Assembly: GCA_038255685.1 (NCBI GenBank)
Contig: JBBSLC010000083.1
Location: forward strand, 1-13,400
Direction of reading: 5' to 3'
DNA length: 13,400 nt
Source of the DNA: CADCSY01 sp038255685
GTDB taxonomy: Bacteria; Actinomycetota; Acidimicrobiia; Acidimicrobiales; CADCSY01
Shown one piece after another: positions 12,672 to 13,400 of this stretch. Positions within the stretch are counted from its first letter, which is position 1; every line of letters starts with the position of its first letter. Made by a program: the position numbers and the translations under genes. The notes under the pieces are model-generated. The model had not been told where the DNA came from. It saw only the letters and a list, made by a program, of their open reading frames with translations, and did no database searches.

Positions 12672-13400
12672 GTGCTCGAACGTCTCGCGCGCTGGTGCCA
12701 TCGGCACCGCAGGATCGTCCTTGTCGGCTGGTTGAACGCCCTGGTGCTGGTCGCAGCCTGCGCCAGCGCCTTCGGCGGGAGCCTGTCGAACGGGTTCGAG
12801 GCTCCGGCGTCTGAGTCGCAGCGGGCCCTCGACGTGCTCTTCGAGCGGTTCCCCGAGCGAGCCGGCTCCGGTGCCGAGGTGGTGTTCCGGACCGACCGGA
12901 CCGTGGACGACCCCGCAGTGGTCTCGCGCATGCAGCGCCTCTTCGACGGGCTGGAGCGAGAACCTGGCGTCGCTGACGTCGTGGACCCGTACGAGCCGGG
13001 CGGCGCGTTCCAGGTGTCGAGCGATCGTCGCATCGCCTTCGCTCGAGTCCAGTTCTCCCTGACGACGCTCGATGTGCCCACCAAGACCGTGGAGGCACTG
13101 CTCGAAGCCGTCGAGGCAGTCGACGAGGACGGCCTGCAGGTCGAGCTGGGCGGCCAGGCCGTCCAGTTCGCCTCCCAGGCGGAGGGTGGATCGCGAGAGG
13201 CCATCGGTTTGCTGGCAGCGGTGGTCGTGCTGCTCTTCACCTTCGGTTCGATCGTGGCCATGGGCCTTCCCATCGCCACGGCACTCTTCGGGCTCGGGGT
13301 CGGGCTGCTCGCCATCCCCCTCGTCAGCCTCGTGATCGACGTCCCGATCTTCGGACCGTCGCTCGCGGTGATGATCGGTCTCGGGGTCGGGATCGACTAC
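12672..13400 (+). CDS. MMPL/RND-like membrane exporter, N-terminal part
   Basis: An open frame runs from GTG 12672 to the right edge (243 residues, no stop). It begins with a short basic N-terminus (ERLARWCHRHRR) and a first transmembrane helix (about 15-37), followed by an extracytoplasmic domain of about 140 residues. Then come hydrophobic helices from about residue 176 (AIGLLAAVVVLLFTFGSIVAM) onward. The last residues, GLGVGIDY, match the fourth-helix Asp-Tyr motif of MMPL/RND transporters, thought to carry protons. The family exports lipids, drugs or siderophores using the proton gradient. GGAGG (12662-12666) precedes GTG 12672 by five bases; in-frame GTGs at 12666 and 12654 are less well placed. 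Control by the divergent TetR is likely. The substrate cannot be told. Members usually have 700 or more residues, so most of the gene lies outside. Confidence 0.9.
   Translation, partial: MLERLARWCHRHRRIVLVGWLNALVLVAACASAFGGSLSNGFEAPASESQRALDVLFERFPERAGSGAEVVFRTDRTVDDPAVVSRMQRLFDGLEREPGVADVVDPYEPGGAFQVSSDRRIAFARVQFSLTTLDVPTKTVEALLEAVEAVDEDGLQVELGGQAVQFASQAEGGSREAIGLLAAVVVLLFTFGSIVAMGLPIATALFGLGVGLLAIPLVSLVIDVPIFGPSLAVMIGLGVGIDY

Noticed and set aside
12600..12707. Upstream ATG for the TetR protein
   Set aside because: The extra residues would be encoded by the operator palindrome and by the antisense of the MMPL start; GTG 12599 has a ribosome-binding site and fits the family length.
1..13400. 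CRISPR array, insertion sequence, prophage or attachment site, including at the tRNA-Leu 3' end
   Set aside because: No spaced repeats, transposase or integrase motifs, or terminal inverted repeats were found, and the tRNA 3' sequence does not recur as a direct repeat that I can see.

Overview
The window is GC-rich DNA that looks chromosomal. Genes are closely packed, bias at third codon positions is strong, and nearly every gene has long spurious open frames in other readings. The gene families point to Actinomycetota: an ECF sigma factor with an RskA-type anti-sigma factor, a PPOX-class F420-type enzyme, a stand-alone LigD polymerase domain, a TM0106-type nuclease-helicase, and TANNNT -10 boxes placed so that transcripts would begin at the start codon. 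Class Acidimicrobiia (Iamia-like) is my best guess, but that is inference. I see no insertion sequence, phage gene, CRISPR array or integrase.

Layout. 1-212: the tail of a membrane-anchored protein of unknown function (+). 259-343: tRNA-Leu(UAG) with encoded CCA (-), divergent from clpP (484-1107, +). A strong hairpin separates clpP from a 1161-residue RecB-like nuclease / RNase H-like / superfamily 1 helicase fusion (1158-4643, +). This converges on rpe (4691-5368, -) across a 15-bp tandem repeat. rpe diverges from a TrmA/RlmD-type RNA uracil methyltransferase (5423-6655, +). An ECF sigma factor (6660-7235) and its RskA-type anti-sigma factor (7235-8026) follow in one tight operon. Next comes a short decayed remnant of a PaiB-like FMN-binding protein (8095-8314, +) with two apparent one-base deletions. 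It abuts a gene of the isocitrate lyase/PEP mutase superfamily (8315-9199, -). This diverges from a run of three + genes: an alpha/beta hydrolase (9235-10431), a PPOX F420-type enzyme (10472-10897) and a LigD polymerase-domain protein (10907-11923). The window ends with a tetR gene (12021-12599, -) divergent from an MMPL/RND-like exporter (12672 to the edge, +). Their intergenic region carries a 31-bp palindrome and overlapping divergent -10 boxes.

The genes form several small units, not one pathway: protein quality control (ClpP), DNA repair candidates (nuclease-helicase, LigD polymerase), the pentose phosphate and Calvin step (Rpe), RNA modification coupled to an envelope or stress sigma pathway, and a repressor-exporter pair. 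I do not see a new multi-gene system. The most informative signals are the tetR/MMPL control region, the frameshifted PaiB remnant, the leaderless promoter pattern, the Gln-for-His change in the Rpe metal site, and the intact three-part nuclease-helicase.
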